This document shows positions 11,383 to 23,652 of a DNA stretch of 64,000 bases, one piece after another. The DNA lies in NCBI GenBank assembly GCA_010094045.1, contig ML986582.1, positions 620,001-684,000 on the forward strand. Reading direction: 5' to 3'. Origin of the DNA: Lojkania enalia. Lineage: Eukaryota > Ascomycota > Dothideomycetes > Pleosporales. The position numbers and the translations under genes are program-made. The notes beneath the pieces were generated by a model, which was not told where the DNA came from, did no database searches, and saw only the letters and a program-made list of their open reading frames with translations. Positions within the stretch are counted from its first letter, which is position 1, and every line of letters begins with the position of its first letter.

Positions 11383-14300
11383 ATGTCTGTCTCGGACGCA
11401 GGATCCGACGACTCCTCTAGTGACTGGTTGAAGGTGGAGTGAGTCTCGGCCTCCTTGTCGCCCGTCACGGGATATTGACATATTTCAGTTTTATCATCGT
11501 TAACGGTCCATTTAAGGCAGGAAAGGAGCAGTGGCCGATGGGAAATGATGAGGAAATCAAAGACTGGACAGAGCAAGCGATACCAGAGCATTTCCCTTCT
11601 GCTCAAATCAAGAGGTTTGATTGCTCCGCTGAAGATGAAAGCGCGGAATTCTGGTCGAGAAAGGGATTCACAGACACCGCTGTCAAACTCCTTGAATTTG
11701 TTGACGAACAGGGAATTGCTGCGAAAGGCCGACATATAGTCTTCATATCCCATGGCTTCGGTGGTTCCCTTGTTAAAAAGGTATTGACTATGGCCTGCTC
11801 GGATACGAAGTATGCCTCCATTCCAGCCGCGACCCGTGGCCTAGCATTCTTTACAACTCCGCATCGCACAGAGGCTCATGAGACTTGGGAAGACGTAGTT
11901 TTTCGCATGTTGTGGGATGAGTTTCACGATGGCGGGCTAAAGCCATGGAAGATTTCAGAGATGGCAAGCATTCTCAGAGATCTTCAACATGATTATAGCT
12001 TTATTGCCGAATCATGGCCGACTGTCAACGTATATTCGGATCCCTATGAAAGCAGTACGCCGAAGGTAAGCCATTGCATTTATTTAGACATTCGAATTAG
12101 CTATTTTGCTCACCAATTCCAGATCCTTACAGAGCACAACAACTCTTTCGGTGGATATAATGGGCTTCGCTATGGTCGTAGGAGGCTCTATCAAGAAATT
12201 TGTAAATTTGAGGAAGATGATGCCGACGTAAGAGACCTAATGGTGACCCTAAAAGAACGGGTTTCCGGTGGTTACGCAGAATGCATGCAGACTCTGAACA
12301 GACTAGCGCCAGCTCTTCCAATGCCACTGGCCTATCAGGTTGATACATCGACGCTCCCGGGCAAGCTTCTCAATAATGAGAAATACACCGCGTGGGAAGA
12401 CTCTGACAAATCCACGGCCCTCTTGCTAACAGGAAATCCTGGTTCTGGCCGAACTTATCTTTTCCATCTTTTGTTTTACTTCTTTCGCGAGCAAGAAATT
12501 AACCAGTGCGTCACACTATTTTCCTTCGATGGGAGCGACGCACGTCGCAACTCTACAGCCTCCTTTCTCATATCCTTCATTCGCCAAAGTCTATTGATAG
12601 CACCGGAGGCTTTCCCAAGGATAGAATCCGTGTTTGAGCAAACAGTTCAAAGTGGGCGATCTACGAGAGAAGATCTATTGGTTTTGTGTCGTGCACTCCT
12701 TCGTGGGCTTGAAGGAGAGACTTTGAAGATTTGCATTAATCGTATTGATGAGTGTGGCGATCTTCCAGCTCTGGTATTCACTCTGAAGATGTTGGCAAAA
12801 TCAAAGAATCCGACTATCAAATTGGTCCTCACTTCGGCCCCATCGACTACAGTTCTAGAGGCCCTCAATGACACGCCTGTAATTTCGATCGATTCCAAAG
12901 TCAATGATATACCGGAATTCAAAGAATTTGTGGAACGTCGGGTGGTAGACTTAGGAAAAGAGAGGCCTGTTTTGGATGAGTTCTCAAAAGAGATTATGGA
13001 TAAAGTTGCCTCTTGCGATAACTTTCTACAAGTTTCGCTATTTCTAAACCAACTATACGAAGCCACGATGCTATCCACGCCTACAAAGATACGCTCTAGG
13101 GTCCAATCAACCGATTATGAATTGCATAAGATCGTTCACTCAGCGCTAAAGAGAGACCTTCCAGAATGGGCATCGACAGCGCTTTGTTTTATGGTACATG
13201 CGGTTAGGCCAATGAATGCGAATGAATTGGCTGTGGCCGCTGCATTACCAGACCACTTTACATCCCTGAGCGGTCTAGACGAGATTCTTCAACGCGATAT
13301 TTTCGAAGACCTTCGCCAGGTCTTTGGGCTGCTCGTGAAGTTGCACGATGGTGAAATTAGATTTGTGCACCAGGTCGCCCAGGAAATTGTCTCTAAAGAG
13401 TATCCAGGTGTGCTAGGTGCTAAGCATTCACCCGAGTCCATGATAACAAGGCTCTGTATTGATTACCTATGCACAGACGAGGTAAGGAAGCTTTTATGCA
13501 TACATTTCTTTGCTACTACTATTTTTACTGAATTGAGGTTTCATTCGAATCGGATTTGTTGGAGGTTGCGGTAAACTAAACATGATAAACTAATCACAGC
13601 TAAGAAAATCCTATTACACTCGCGGCTACTTTTGCTTTCCTTTTTCTTACCAGAGCTTGAATTATTACTAATATTGTTTAGGTCAAGGCATTGGCGCAGT
13701 CGCCTCAGCCAAAGGGTGCATGGGTGTCAAGGCAAAAGGGAGTGTTTGCTTTAACTCGATATGCCGCCAAGTATTGGCCGTTGCACTATCGTCGCATCCC
13801 ATCAACAGAGTCACTCGCCGAGTTTGTAGCAGAAAAATTAGACGATCCAAGCTTTCTACAGACATGGTCGGCACTTCTACCAGACTCCAGAACTCCAGGT
13901 TCCGATGAAATATCAGGCCCGACCAAGCCACTTCATTATGCAGCAGAGCTGGGATTCTCTGCAGTCATGGATATTTTACTAAACTTCAAAGATTCTGCAG
14001 ATGAAATAGAACCTGATGATCTCGCGCTTGCCTTGGAGCTGGCATCGAGAAATGGCCACTCGGAAGTGGTGGAGCGATTGCTCGACTACGGCATAGAGAA
14101 CACTAACACTATCCTGCGGGCCCTAGAGGAACCTTGCCGGAATGGGCTCGATGACGTGGCCAATGCTTTGGTGCAAAAACTTGCCGAGTTGGAGCCTGAA
14201 GATTTGGTGTTTCCAAACTCGCTTTTGGGTCAAGCAGCACGAAACGGACATGCCTCGGTTGTTGATATCCTTCTTCGCGCTGGGGCACCCGTTAGTGAGC

Positions 14301-17300
14301 TGTTTGACAATTCAACACCATTGCATCTTGCGGTAACTGAAGGCCATGATGCTGTTGTCGATGTTCTCATCGAGGGAGGCGCGGGCGTCGATGTCGAGGA
14401 CGATCGTGGGTCAACTCCACTTCATCTAGCATCTAGCAATGGATATCCAAGCATAGTAAAGAAATTGCTAGATGCCTCGGCTTCACCTGACGATCAAGAT
14501 TCGGACCATCTGACCGCCCTACATCTCGCCGTAAAACAAGGAGACGTTAGCTCTGTCAAATTACTTCTGGATGGTGGCGCCAGCCCATCAATCTCCACCA
14601 ACATTGAAACCTCTCCACTTCATACTGCCTCTCAAGACGGACGTGAAGAGATTGTGCGACTACTATTGGATGTAAATGTTGACATCAATAAGGAGGACGA
14701 TACATTCGGCACTGCTCTTCTATATGCATGCGAAAACGGGCACGAGACAATTGCTAGGTTGCTCATAGAAAAGGGTGCGAATCCAGATGGTGCCACAAAT
14801 GCCGATAACACGCCTTTATATTGGTCTGTGCAACAAGAAAAAGATGAGATTGCAAACCTACTCTTAGAAAAAGGAGCAGACCCGAATCGACTTTCCGGCG
14901 GTCAATCAGTCCTCGTTGAGGCAGCAAGGCTCGGAAAACTGGAAATTGTTCGAGCTTTACTAGACAAAGGGGCAAACGTGACCGATAACAGATCTTGGAT
15001 GCCAATCCATGCTGCTGCTGGACCCGGCTATCACGAAATTGTTGGTTTGCTTATCGACAAGGGCGCTGACCCTAACAAGCCAACTGATGTCGGCAAGACT
15101 GCACTTCATCTAGCTGCAGAATCAGCCCAACTCGACGTGGCTAAGCTACTATTAGAGAAGGGCGCTGATTTAGCAGCTACGGACGAGAATAAAGTTACAG
15201 CTCTTCATTTTGCAGCAAGATCCGGTAACGTGGATATTGTAAATCTCATGCTTGAGAAAGGAGCAGACATTGAGGCTCTGGATGACGACAGGAGGCGACC
15301 GCTCCACGCAGCTGCCGATTATGGAAGCCCAGACACCGTGAAGCTCCTCCTTGAGAAAGGAGCTAAGTATGATGAGGATGACAAGTGGCTTAACACGCCC
15401 TTGATACTAAGCGTCAATTGCTCGAATGAGGAAAATGTACGCACGTTGCTCAAGAAAGGTGCAGATCCTAGGCACAAGAATTCAGATGGAGACACGCCAC
15501 TTCATCGCGCGGCATGGAATGGCAATATTGAACTAATGGAGATCCTCACCAAGGATGGAGAAGTCAACGTCGATATTCGCTCCGAGAACGATGAGACGCC
15601 GTTGTTCCGTGCCTTCTTCTACGAGGTTGCCGTCAAATGGCTTCTCGATAAAGGCGCTAACCCCAATGCTGAAGCCAAAGACGGTAGTACGCCTTTGATG
15701 TTCATGGCCCGGAAAGGGGATGTTAACTCGTCTAAGCTCCTCGTTGAACGCGGGGCGAACATACACGCAGTAGATGAATATGAAGCTACAGCGCTTCACC
15801 ATGCCTGCAGCTCGTCAGAGCCAGTTATTGTTGACATGCTTCTTGCCAACGGAGCAAATCCAAATGTGCGCAACTCCCATCAGAGGACCCCGTTAATCTT
15901 GGCGGCAATGGAAGGTTACCAGATTATTGCCGAGGCACTCGTCAAGAAAGGCGCAGACATTGACGTTACAGATTATCATCTAAACACCCCTCTTCAAATG
16001 GCTGCTTACTATGGACGGTCTAGTGTAGTCAGACTACTACTTGACGAGAAAGCAGCTTTAGAGATTGAGGATGCAGACGGGGACACAGCGTTAATGAACG
16101 CCGTGAAGGGAGGTGACATCGAGTCCGCCAAAATGCTCCTCGAGGCCGGTGCAAATAGAGAGGCCGTCAACAAGGAAGGAAACACACCCTTGCTCGCTGC
16201 TGTCAGAGACCGCAACATGGCAACAGAAATGATCGGGGCTCTCACGCAGTATGCAATCAATCTAGATGCCCGAGCGCCAGATAAGAAATCTGCCGTCCAT
16301 ATTGCAGCGGCTCACTGCGACTTCCAAACGCTTCACCTACTTATTAAAGCTAAAGCAGATCTCAATCTACAAGATGAACATGGTCGCACACCGCTTCACT
16401 ACGCCGCACAGCGGAACAGACCGGACGCTGTGATCGCACTAATCGAAGCAGGTGCGAATAGGGAAATCAAGGACATCCAAGGCCGCACACTAATTCATTG
16501 CGCCGTACCACACTACTCCCTCAACGACCTCAGCAACCTCGTATCAAAAGTCCTCAAGATCCGCGGTTCACGGCCCAGGCAGCTCAATGAGCCCGACGTT
16601 GACGGATGGACGCCTATTCACTGGGCATGCAAAGGTGGCGAGAACGGCGTAATCCGGCTTCTCCGTGCCGCGCAAGCAAATCCCACCAAGAGGGATAAGA
16701 AAGGGTGGACACCTAGACACATTGCTATCTTCCACAACCGAAAGGATTTGCTGGCATATCTGAAGCCCGACGAAATCGATAAGAGGAGGAGAAGGGATCC
16801 CGCTACGAGCCCCGTGTTAGCCAAAGACCGCAAGGAGAGTACTGCCAATTCCCCCACGACTTCAGACCTGGTACCTCTCCAACGACGACCAACCGACATC
16901 GGAGACGACGACGCGAGCACAGACGGCGGAATGACGGAAAACGAGTTCAAGACCGGGGGCGAGCACTTTGCTTACTGCGATAGCTGCTATGCGTATATCT
17001 GGGGCATCCGGTTCAAGTGTGAGGATTGCCCGGATTACGACTTTTGCTTCAAGTGCATGTGGCATTGTAGGGAGATTCATGATACGTCGCATAAGTTTCG
17101 GAGGATTGGGTCAGGGCCTGATCAGGGTCCTTATTCTTTCAAAGCGGAGGAAGAGCGGACGGAGAATAACGAGGTCGAAGCTGCTCCGGCTCTGGCTCCG
17201 GCTCCAGCTGCGGCTCCGGCTGTGGTTGTGAATGCGGAGGGTGAGACCACGAATGAGAACGCAAACGCTGAAGTAGATGCGAACGCGAATATAAATGTGG

Positions 17301-17338
17301 TTGTGGATGGTGAGCAAGCTGATGCCGCTGCTGCGTAA
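11383..17338 (+). CDS. NLR-like protein: alpha/beta-hydrolase, NACHT, ankyrins, ZZ finger
   Basis: Large STAND (NLR-like) protein of the fungal non-self recognition type. Exons are 11383-11438, 11489-12065, 12123-13481 and 13682-17338, giving 1882 aa. Residues about 20-240 form an alpha/beta-hydrolase domain whose usual GHSxGG elbow reads SHGFGG, so the nucleophile serine is replaced by Gly108. The NTPase follows: Walker A GNPGSGRTY starts at 315 with Arg321 in place of Lys, and the Walker B-like stretch is ICINRIDECG. About 28 ankyrin repeats span roughly 743-1694. A ZZ zinc finger (CDSCYAYIWGIRFKCEDC, then CFKC and CREIHDTSH) lies near 1763-1810. An Ala/Pro and Asn/Ala-rich tail ends the protein. 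The 57 bp intron 2 has no stop and could be retained. The 200 bp intron 3 is unusually long. It follows the ankyrin-subtilase gene in tandem. Confidence 0.9.
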
Positions 17339-18089
17339 GTGGAGAAGCTAGGCTCGTGTATTTTTATTTGCGGCCGTCGTGATTCAAATTGGATTTTATT
17401 GTGCGCGGTGTTTTGGGTTATAGGAGCTTGATATTAGGATTCTGAACATTTTAGAATAACAAGATGCTTTGGAAAAAAAAAAAAAATATATCGGCTAATT
17501 AGGAGAGACTATTTTGTACTTTGATAACGGAGTTGCTTGGATGTGAAAGTTGTTAGTTCCATTTATGAGACTTGATACAGAGACTAATCGAATTGTTGAA
17601 TAATATTTGGACGGGACTCTAGAGACGATATATAGTGTTTCACGAATATAGAGTGATATATGAATAAGTAGAGGAATCGAGGATACGATGAGGAAACTCC
17701 GGGTACAATAGTAAGGAAGCTAGTACTCGGGTTCGACGTAACCCGAGCCCATGGCAGGCTAATAGTGCTTCCTCATGGCGAGACTATGGAGGCCTTAGGC
17801 AATCAAAGTGGAAACTGGCTTTTCAAAATGACTAAGACCCCCCCCCCCCATATGCTTTGGAAAAGTGCCTGATCCGGAGAATATGTGGTCCGTGCATACC
17901 CCTCACACCTCACCTCGGCTTAAGTCTGCATACTTGACAGCTGACGTCGATGTTAAGCTTTACGCCTTCCGATCGAAATATAAGGTTACTACAACTATCT
18001 AAATGATGGCCAAGGGTTTCAACTTAGCGGTTTTAGCGATGTATACTACTTCCTCATGGTGATTACTCCGTTTCCTATTGTTCATAGCA
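17339..18089. other. Intergenic with homopolymer tracts and a hairpin
   Basis: This 0.75 kb spacer holds an A14 run at 17473-17486, a C12 run at 17838-17849 and a perfect 8-bp hairpin at 17726-17747. No coding frame is recognisable. The last part must carry the promoter of the acyl-CoA ligase gene. Confidence 0.5.
17726..17747. repeat. Perfect 8-bp stem hairpin
   Basis: CTCGGGTT at 17726-17733 is answered by AACCCGAG at 17740-17747 with a six-base loop. It sits 390 bp downstream of the NLR-like gene's stop. It may be a processing or chromatin feature or chance; no T-run follows it. Confidence 0.5.
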
Positions 18090-19857
18090 ATGCCTTCAGA
18101 TTCACCTTTCCAGATAGACATTCCGGCGACTGATCTACTTACCTATCTATTCCCAACATCTCAAACGGCATCCGACACACCAATATGGATTGATGCTGAC
18201 GATCCATCGAATGCGCTATCTCCGCGCCAGCTTTTACAGTGGGTGAAGAGATTGGGTGCTGGCCTGCAGGGTTTAGGCCTGAAGAGCCAAGATGTAGTAA
18301 TGGTATATTCACACAACCACATCTTTATGCCGGTCGCGTATTTGGGCATTGCGGGGAGCGGTTGCATCTTCAGCGGCTGCAATCCCTCGTATGGTGTGGA
18401 AGGTTGGTTACAGAACATGTGGAAAGAACTTACTCTAACATCGCACAGAGACCGTATACCAGCTACGAGATACGGAATGCAGAGCCATCCTAGTAGATCC
18501 CACCCTTCTAGATACCTTACTCAAAGCTGCCATTAAAGCAAGTTTCCCTAGAGATCGCATCTTCCTATTCTCCGACAAGGACCATATAGGTATCGATGGG
18601 ATACGCGGCTGGCGCTCCTTTCTCCCTCCTGTTTCCCAAACCGATTCCTGGACATGGAAGCTAATGGATGCAACCGAATCACGCACCACTATTGCCGCAT
18701 TGAACTACAGTTCAGGTACTACCGGCGTATCAAAAGGCGTCATGATAAGCCATCAAAACATAATCGCCAACGTCGAGCAAAGCATCTTCATGCGGGACCT
18801 CGAGCAGCCATACCAGCCCCACAATCGACCGCAAGAGCGGTGGCTAGGCTTCCTTCCCTTATACCATGCTTACGGCCAGCTTTGGTCAATCGCTGCTGCC
18901 GCCCGGACCATGAGCCCCTGCTACTTTATGCGTTCGTTCAATTACATCAAATTCCTCGAACACATACAAATCCACCAAATCACGCACATTCAAACAGCAC
19001 CCCCAGTTTTAGTAATGCTCGCGAAGCGGCCCGAGACAGACGATTACGATCTCAGCTCGCTCCAGAATGTTCTTTGCGGCGCCGCGCCGCTGTCAAAGGA
19101 ACTACAGAACGAAGTTAGCGTAAAATTAAAGCTAAAAGTGGTTCAGACGTGGGGAATGACGGAACTAACATGCTCGTGCCTGCATGTGCCGGGTGGGCGG
19201 GATGACCGATCGGGGTCTGTGGGGTACATTGATCCCAATGCCACTATTAAACTTATCGACGACGAGGGCCATGAGGTCGGGCCAGGGGAAAGGGGCGAGA
19301 TCCATGTCAAAGGGCCGAATGTATGTCTGGGCTACTGGAAAAACGATAATGCAACACGAGAAACGTTCGATAGTGAAGGCTTCTTGAAGACCGGCGATAT
19401 CGCGATCAAGGACGAGAACGGCTGGCACTGGATCGTGGACCGGAAGAAGGAATTGATAAAGGTCAAGGGGTTCCAAGTTGCTCCTGCCGAACTAGAAGCC
19501 TTGCTGTTAGAGCACGAGCATGTGGCTGATGCAGCAGTCTGTGCGTTACAGCTGTGAGTTTATCGCATTCGTGAGCTCGACTGGTCTAGACTAACGGATT
19601 GTGTCAGGGAGCATGAGGAGCATCCTCGCGCATACGTCGCATTAAAGTCTGAGCATAGGTATTCGTCATCGGAATGGGATATTGAGCGCTGGATTGGCGA
19701 CCGTGTTGCAAAACACAAGCAACTTACTGGCGGCGTGGTCTTTATTGACGAAGTGCCGAAGTCGCCGAGTGGAAAGATTCAGCGGAAGGTTCTAAGGGAG
19801 TGGGCCAACAATGATGCCGAGTATTGGCAGAAGAGGCGGGAAGGTGCGAAATTATAA
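18090..19857 (+). CDS. Peroxisomal acyl-CoA ligase (4CL-like)
   Basis: Member of the ANL adenylate-forming superfamily, which activates a carboxylic acid as acyl-AMP and then forms the CoA thioester. Exons are 18090-18402, 18449-19553 and 19608-19857, giving 555 aa. Visible motifs are the P-loop-like YSSGTTGVSKGVM, the LPLYHAYG stretch, the TWGMTELTC adenine-binding segment, GFLKTGDIA, and VDRKKELIKVKGFQVAPAELE with the C-terminal lysine in SPSGKIQRKVLR. The protein ends in AKL, a type 1 peroxisomal targeting signal. That suggests fatty-acid or aromatic-acid activation for beta-oxidation or a secondary pathway. The substrate cannot be read from sequence. The 46 bp first intron has donor GTTGGT and restores VEETVYQLRDTECRAILVDP. 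Confidence 0.93.
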
Positions 19858-20035
19858 GCATCCACTGCATGCGGAACCATCTTCCGGGCGATACCATGCG
19901 ATATAGACTTCGTACTCGAGTGGGCTGAAGAATTGCCATTGCCTTTGTCACTTAGGGTAACATGACATGCCCTCAGTATTCAAAGACTATTACATACTGT
20001 TTATGAGCTGCATCTTTCGCTCTGTGAAGCTATCT

Positions 20036-21210
20036 TCAAACATCCGACCTCGGTCCCATCCGATACTCTTCACTCAACTGCACGGTGCTACTACTCATAC
20101 TCCCCCTTCTTTCATTTTCACTCCTCTCATCCATTACCACCGTAGTCGCCACCGTCTTCATAATCCCGGCATGTCCGCGTTCCTGACTATCAAGACTGAT
20201 CTCATCCGGATCACCTTTCGTCGCGCCTGCTTTGTAATTCGAGTGGATAACACTTGTCACATGCGGGTTCTTGCCCGTGCGAGTGTGCGAAGTAAGTTCC
20301 GTCGGATGCGAATTAGAGTTCGAGTATAGCGGATCAGTGCGATCTTTCTTCGACACGATCTTCGAGATGAGGTCGGCCATTGAGCACTCGATGTTTAGCT
20401 TAACAATGTAAGCGACTGGATGAAACTGCACATAGATATACGTGTTTGGAAGTGACATCATGGCTATAATGAGAACCTGTCAATAGTTAGCAGGCCCTTC
20501 TTCCTGCCATATCTGGAGTGTGGTGAATACTCACGTCCATAGACAACGAGACCAAAATGATCCCAGCGTTAAACTTGAAGAGCGATTGGTACTTCGTCAA
20601 TCCCTTCGTGATCAACCGCGACCGTACGAGGTATAGGAAATACGCGTTAAGCGCTAAGTCGATCACGAGATAAATGACTTTCTCAATGCGATCCCATATC
20701 TCGTTGACGTGGATGAACGTCTCGCTAACCTCCATACGCGCCGGGATCCAAATACAAAAGACCGAGATATTAACGATGCCAACCGCAATACCAAGAGCCC
20801 ATTTTATCTTCGTTCCTCTCCGACGGTCGGGTATCACAAGCGCGAGTCGGTTGGCAATGATCTGCATAAGAAGTTGGGTCTGAACGGTCCAGAGTGCGAC
20901 CGTAGCAAAGTAAAACGGGAAACTGGAGAACAGGGAGTGTTAGTACAGGTCTAACCAAGGGCATGGGAAAGGCCATGACATACGATCCTGGGATGTCGCC
21001 TCGTAGGAACATCCATGTGATTACGGCCATTACCACGTCTACAATGAGCTCAAGCCAACACATCCAAGGATAAGGATTCCATATGCGACGCGTGCGCTTA
21101 TACATTGCCCTTGACTGACGAAAGATCTTCGAGGCGGTGAGGACAGAGAAACCAAGTAAAAATCCGAAAGCGATGGACGGGACGTCCATTATCGATTCGT
21201 GGACCGCCAT
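20036..21210 (-). CDS. Seven-transmembrane integral membrane protein
   Basis: Unassigned membrane protein with a GPCR-like topology. Exons are 21210-20984, 20922-20535 and 20476-20036 (introns 61 and 58 bp), giving 351 aa. I count seven hydrophobic segments: SIAFGFLLGFSVL, WLELIVDVVMAVITWMFL, FYFATVALWTVQTQLL, WALGIAVGIVNISVFCIW, VIYLVIDLALNAYFLYLV, FNAGIILVSLSMDVLIIAMM and YVQFHPVAYIVKL. After them comes a long polar tail of about 110 residues rich in Ser, Thr, Asp and Glu, probably cytosolic. Segment order and short loops resemble the many fungal integral membrane proteins of unknown ligand. I did not find a motif that fixes a family. It is convergent with the acyl-CoA ligase, with stop codons 178 bp apart. 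Confidence 0.82.
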
Positions 21211-22914
21211 TGTGAGGAAAGAGAACGAGAAAATTACACGCTGGTATTACAATGGAGTGGAGGAGAGAATGAATAACGTATCAGCTTTTGGGTTAACCTT
21301 TTTTTTTTTTTTCGAGGTGTCAACATGCCGTAGTGAACGAGCCTGGGAAAGAGAACAGTTCTTCAATGGGAAACAGTAGCAGATCATAAATGTCCGACAC
21401 TGAGAATGAATCATGGTGTTTAATCCGGGCCTTTTTCTGTGGCTAAGGGTTTGCAATTTTGAATAGTGTCTTGGGGGAAGCAAGTTAATCCCAGCTAATG
21501 TCTTGTGTGGCGTGCAGAGAAGCTGGGCAACATGGAAGATCCAGACTCTTTAATGCCAAACGCAATGCGATTGACGACTCATGGTGAGGATCAGCACATG
21601 GTCACACCTTCTCCGTCTTCCTACATGCACTTCCGTTCCAACGGGTGGATACATGAAGAGTTTGGCATGGCCCGTGATTGGGCCACTGATCTGGGCGAAC
21701 CTTAAGTTCCTAGGAGTGGTTCTAGATCAGCGCGCCATAGCCCACAACTGGGCGGTGATTGGGTAATAAAAATGCCGGCCCATATAAAGATTTGAGAAAT
21801 ACCTATGGACATATAGGGTCTTATTGACCTACTAAGCCGCGTTGTTTTCAGATGAAGCGGAAAGGGGTTGCATTATTCGCATCTTCACAGCTGAGACAGT
21901 TCCACGAACATATTTGCGAACCGACGTGCAGGTACGAACGGGCGCTCCAAAATAGTGCTCACCGTTCGTACTATATTATTCTAGTTGCGCGCCGAAAGTT
22001 AATAGTTGCGCCAAATTATGAATCCGATATTGTGGGGACTCGTGATTGGCATCCGAGCCGATAAAATGCGAGTCAACCGGCAATCCCTAGCTTTAGACTT
22101 CAGCCTCATCACATCCTTCGGAGTCTCTGGTTCGACCGGCCCTGACACTAGGTTATCGATAGGCGAGATTATTTCGCTCATGGCGCAATCAGACCCATAG
22201 GGCGTTTTCTTAACACAAGATGTAATAGAGAAGCTCCTGTAGCAACGGGAAGATATGATCTGATCTTTCCTTTCACTGCGAACATCGTACGATTTCGACA
22301 ATTTTCATGACAGCACCGCACAGAATCGCCACCCTAGGAGAGTTTGTGACGGAGAATGGTGTTGGGGTTAGTGCGACGGGGAGGCGGGACCATATCCAAT
22401 CTCGAGTCTGGGGCAGATCTGAAAGCCATGGGTCGATCTCTGTCACTGTCAAGTCGTGATCCGTCCTGCCGGCGTCCCTCGGCATGTCACTACAGAGTAA
22501 GAACTATTATTCCACACAGACATTTTTGCGCATGAACAGCGAGTTGCCATCCAGCTTGACGTAGTGAGCAGACAACGCTTGGGCTACCGAAGTCTGGCAG
22601 TAAGTAGACTGAGATTCGTCGGTCACATGAGGCAGAAAACCCGACCAGCAGGTGCCTGTCTCCGCATTTCTAAGTTTAATAGGGGTTCGTGCAATCATGT
22701 AGAATTCGATGGGCTGAGATTCTCTCAAGACCTAAGTCGAGAAGTCTAACATACGCTTTCAATCTCCCCCCAACGTCATCAAGCCGTGCGTGAGTCGAGA
22801 ATCCAATACGGTATACAGTCCTACTTCTCCCTTCACAAGCATCCAGTCGCTTGCCCTGTCCGCGTTGCACTCTACATATCATTGACATACTAACTCATCG
22901 ATGACTCGATTCTC
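21211..22914. other. Intergenic, no gene recognised
   Basis: A 1.7 kb gap. It begins with a T14 run at 21299-21312 inside the presumed promoter of the membrane protein gene. The remaining frames are under 101 codons and unlike any family I know. I see no transposon ends, tRNA or rRNA in it. Confidence 0.5.
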
Positions 22915-23652
22915 TTAGTTATTTTGCGCCTGCGCCTGCTGAGAAATCATCATCTTGAGAGCCTCAAACATCTCCGGTGGTCTCTCATTAACCAAATCCC
23001 CAATGTCCAATTCCGGATCCCCCTTCTTCATAGCCGCTTGATACGCAGGCCGATCCGCACATCTCCTCACCCATGCCACGATCCCGGGATAATTCGTCAA
23101 ATCAGCCGGCATGAACTTTCTCATCGTCGTAAAGCAAAACAGGCTCATGATATCCGCCGCCGTGAACTCGTCGCCGGCCAGCCACGTATTCTTCTTTAGT
23201 CTTTCATTGACATGTGAGAATACGGTTTGCAGATGATCCTCTGCCATCTTCACGCGCGGGTTGTCCGGTGAGGCGAGCGATTTGGCGGTCATGCAGCGCA
23301 TGACGGCGGGCTGAAGGTTGCCGTTCGCAAAATGGAACCAGTAGAGGTAGTCTGCATAGTTTGCATGCGAGGGCGCAAGAGCAAGACGGCCGTTGCCATA
23401 TTTGTAGATGATATAGTCCGCAATTGCGCCGGATTCTGCCAGGATGAGTGGCGACGAGGGATCTGATGTTGCGTCTTCGAGGACTGGTGATGCGCCGAGC
23501 GGGTGGACAGCTTTGAGTTCCGGGGGTCCAAAAATGGGAGCGCGCTTGTATGGTTTGAGATCATATGGGAGGCCGAGTTCTTCCAGGAGCCAGGGAATTC
23601 GTTCGGCTTGGCTGCATTGCAGGTGGTGGAGTGTGAGGGACGGCGATGTCAT
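22915..23652 (-). CDS. Glutathione S-transferase
   Basis: Single-exon cytosolic GST of 245 aa that conjugates glutathione to electrophiles or acts as a glutathione-dependent reductase. The N-terminal thioredoxin-like domain covers about residues 1-88, with SQAERIPWLLEELGLPYDL, a cis-proline at GASPVLED and the glutathione gamma-glutamyl-binding ESGAIADYI. The all-helical C-terminal domain runs from about 95 to 230 and includes FTAADIMSLF, the usual N-capping box region, and the YPGIVAWVRRCADRPAYQAA stretch typical of fungal GSTs. The start ATG at 23650-23652 begins MTSPSLTLHHL, directly at the first beta strand. The exact class (Ure2p/GTT-like) is a guess. Confidence 0.9.
   Translation of the reverse strand: MTSPSLTLHHLQCSQAERIPWLLEELGLPYDLKPYKRAPIFGPPELKAVHPLGASPVLEDATSDPSSPLILAESGAIADYIIYKYGNGRLALAPSHANYADYLYWFHFANGNLQPAVMRCMTAKSLASPDNPRVKMAEDHLQTVFSHVNERLKKNTWLAGDEFTAADIMSLFCFTTMRKFMPADLTNYPGIVAWVRRCADRPAYQAAMKKGDPELDIGDLVNERPPEMFEALKMMISQQAQAQNN

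Noticed and set aside
18654..19118. Second long plus-strand frame within the acyl-CoA ligase gene
   Set aside because: It overlaps conserved ligase motifs in another frame and is His/Arg/Pro-rich noise.
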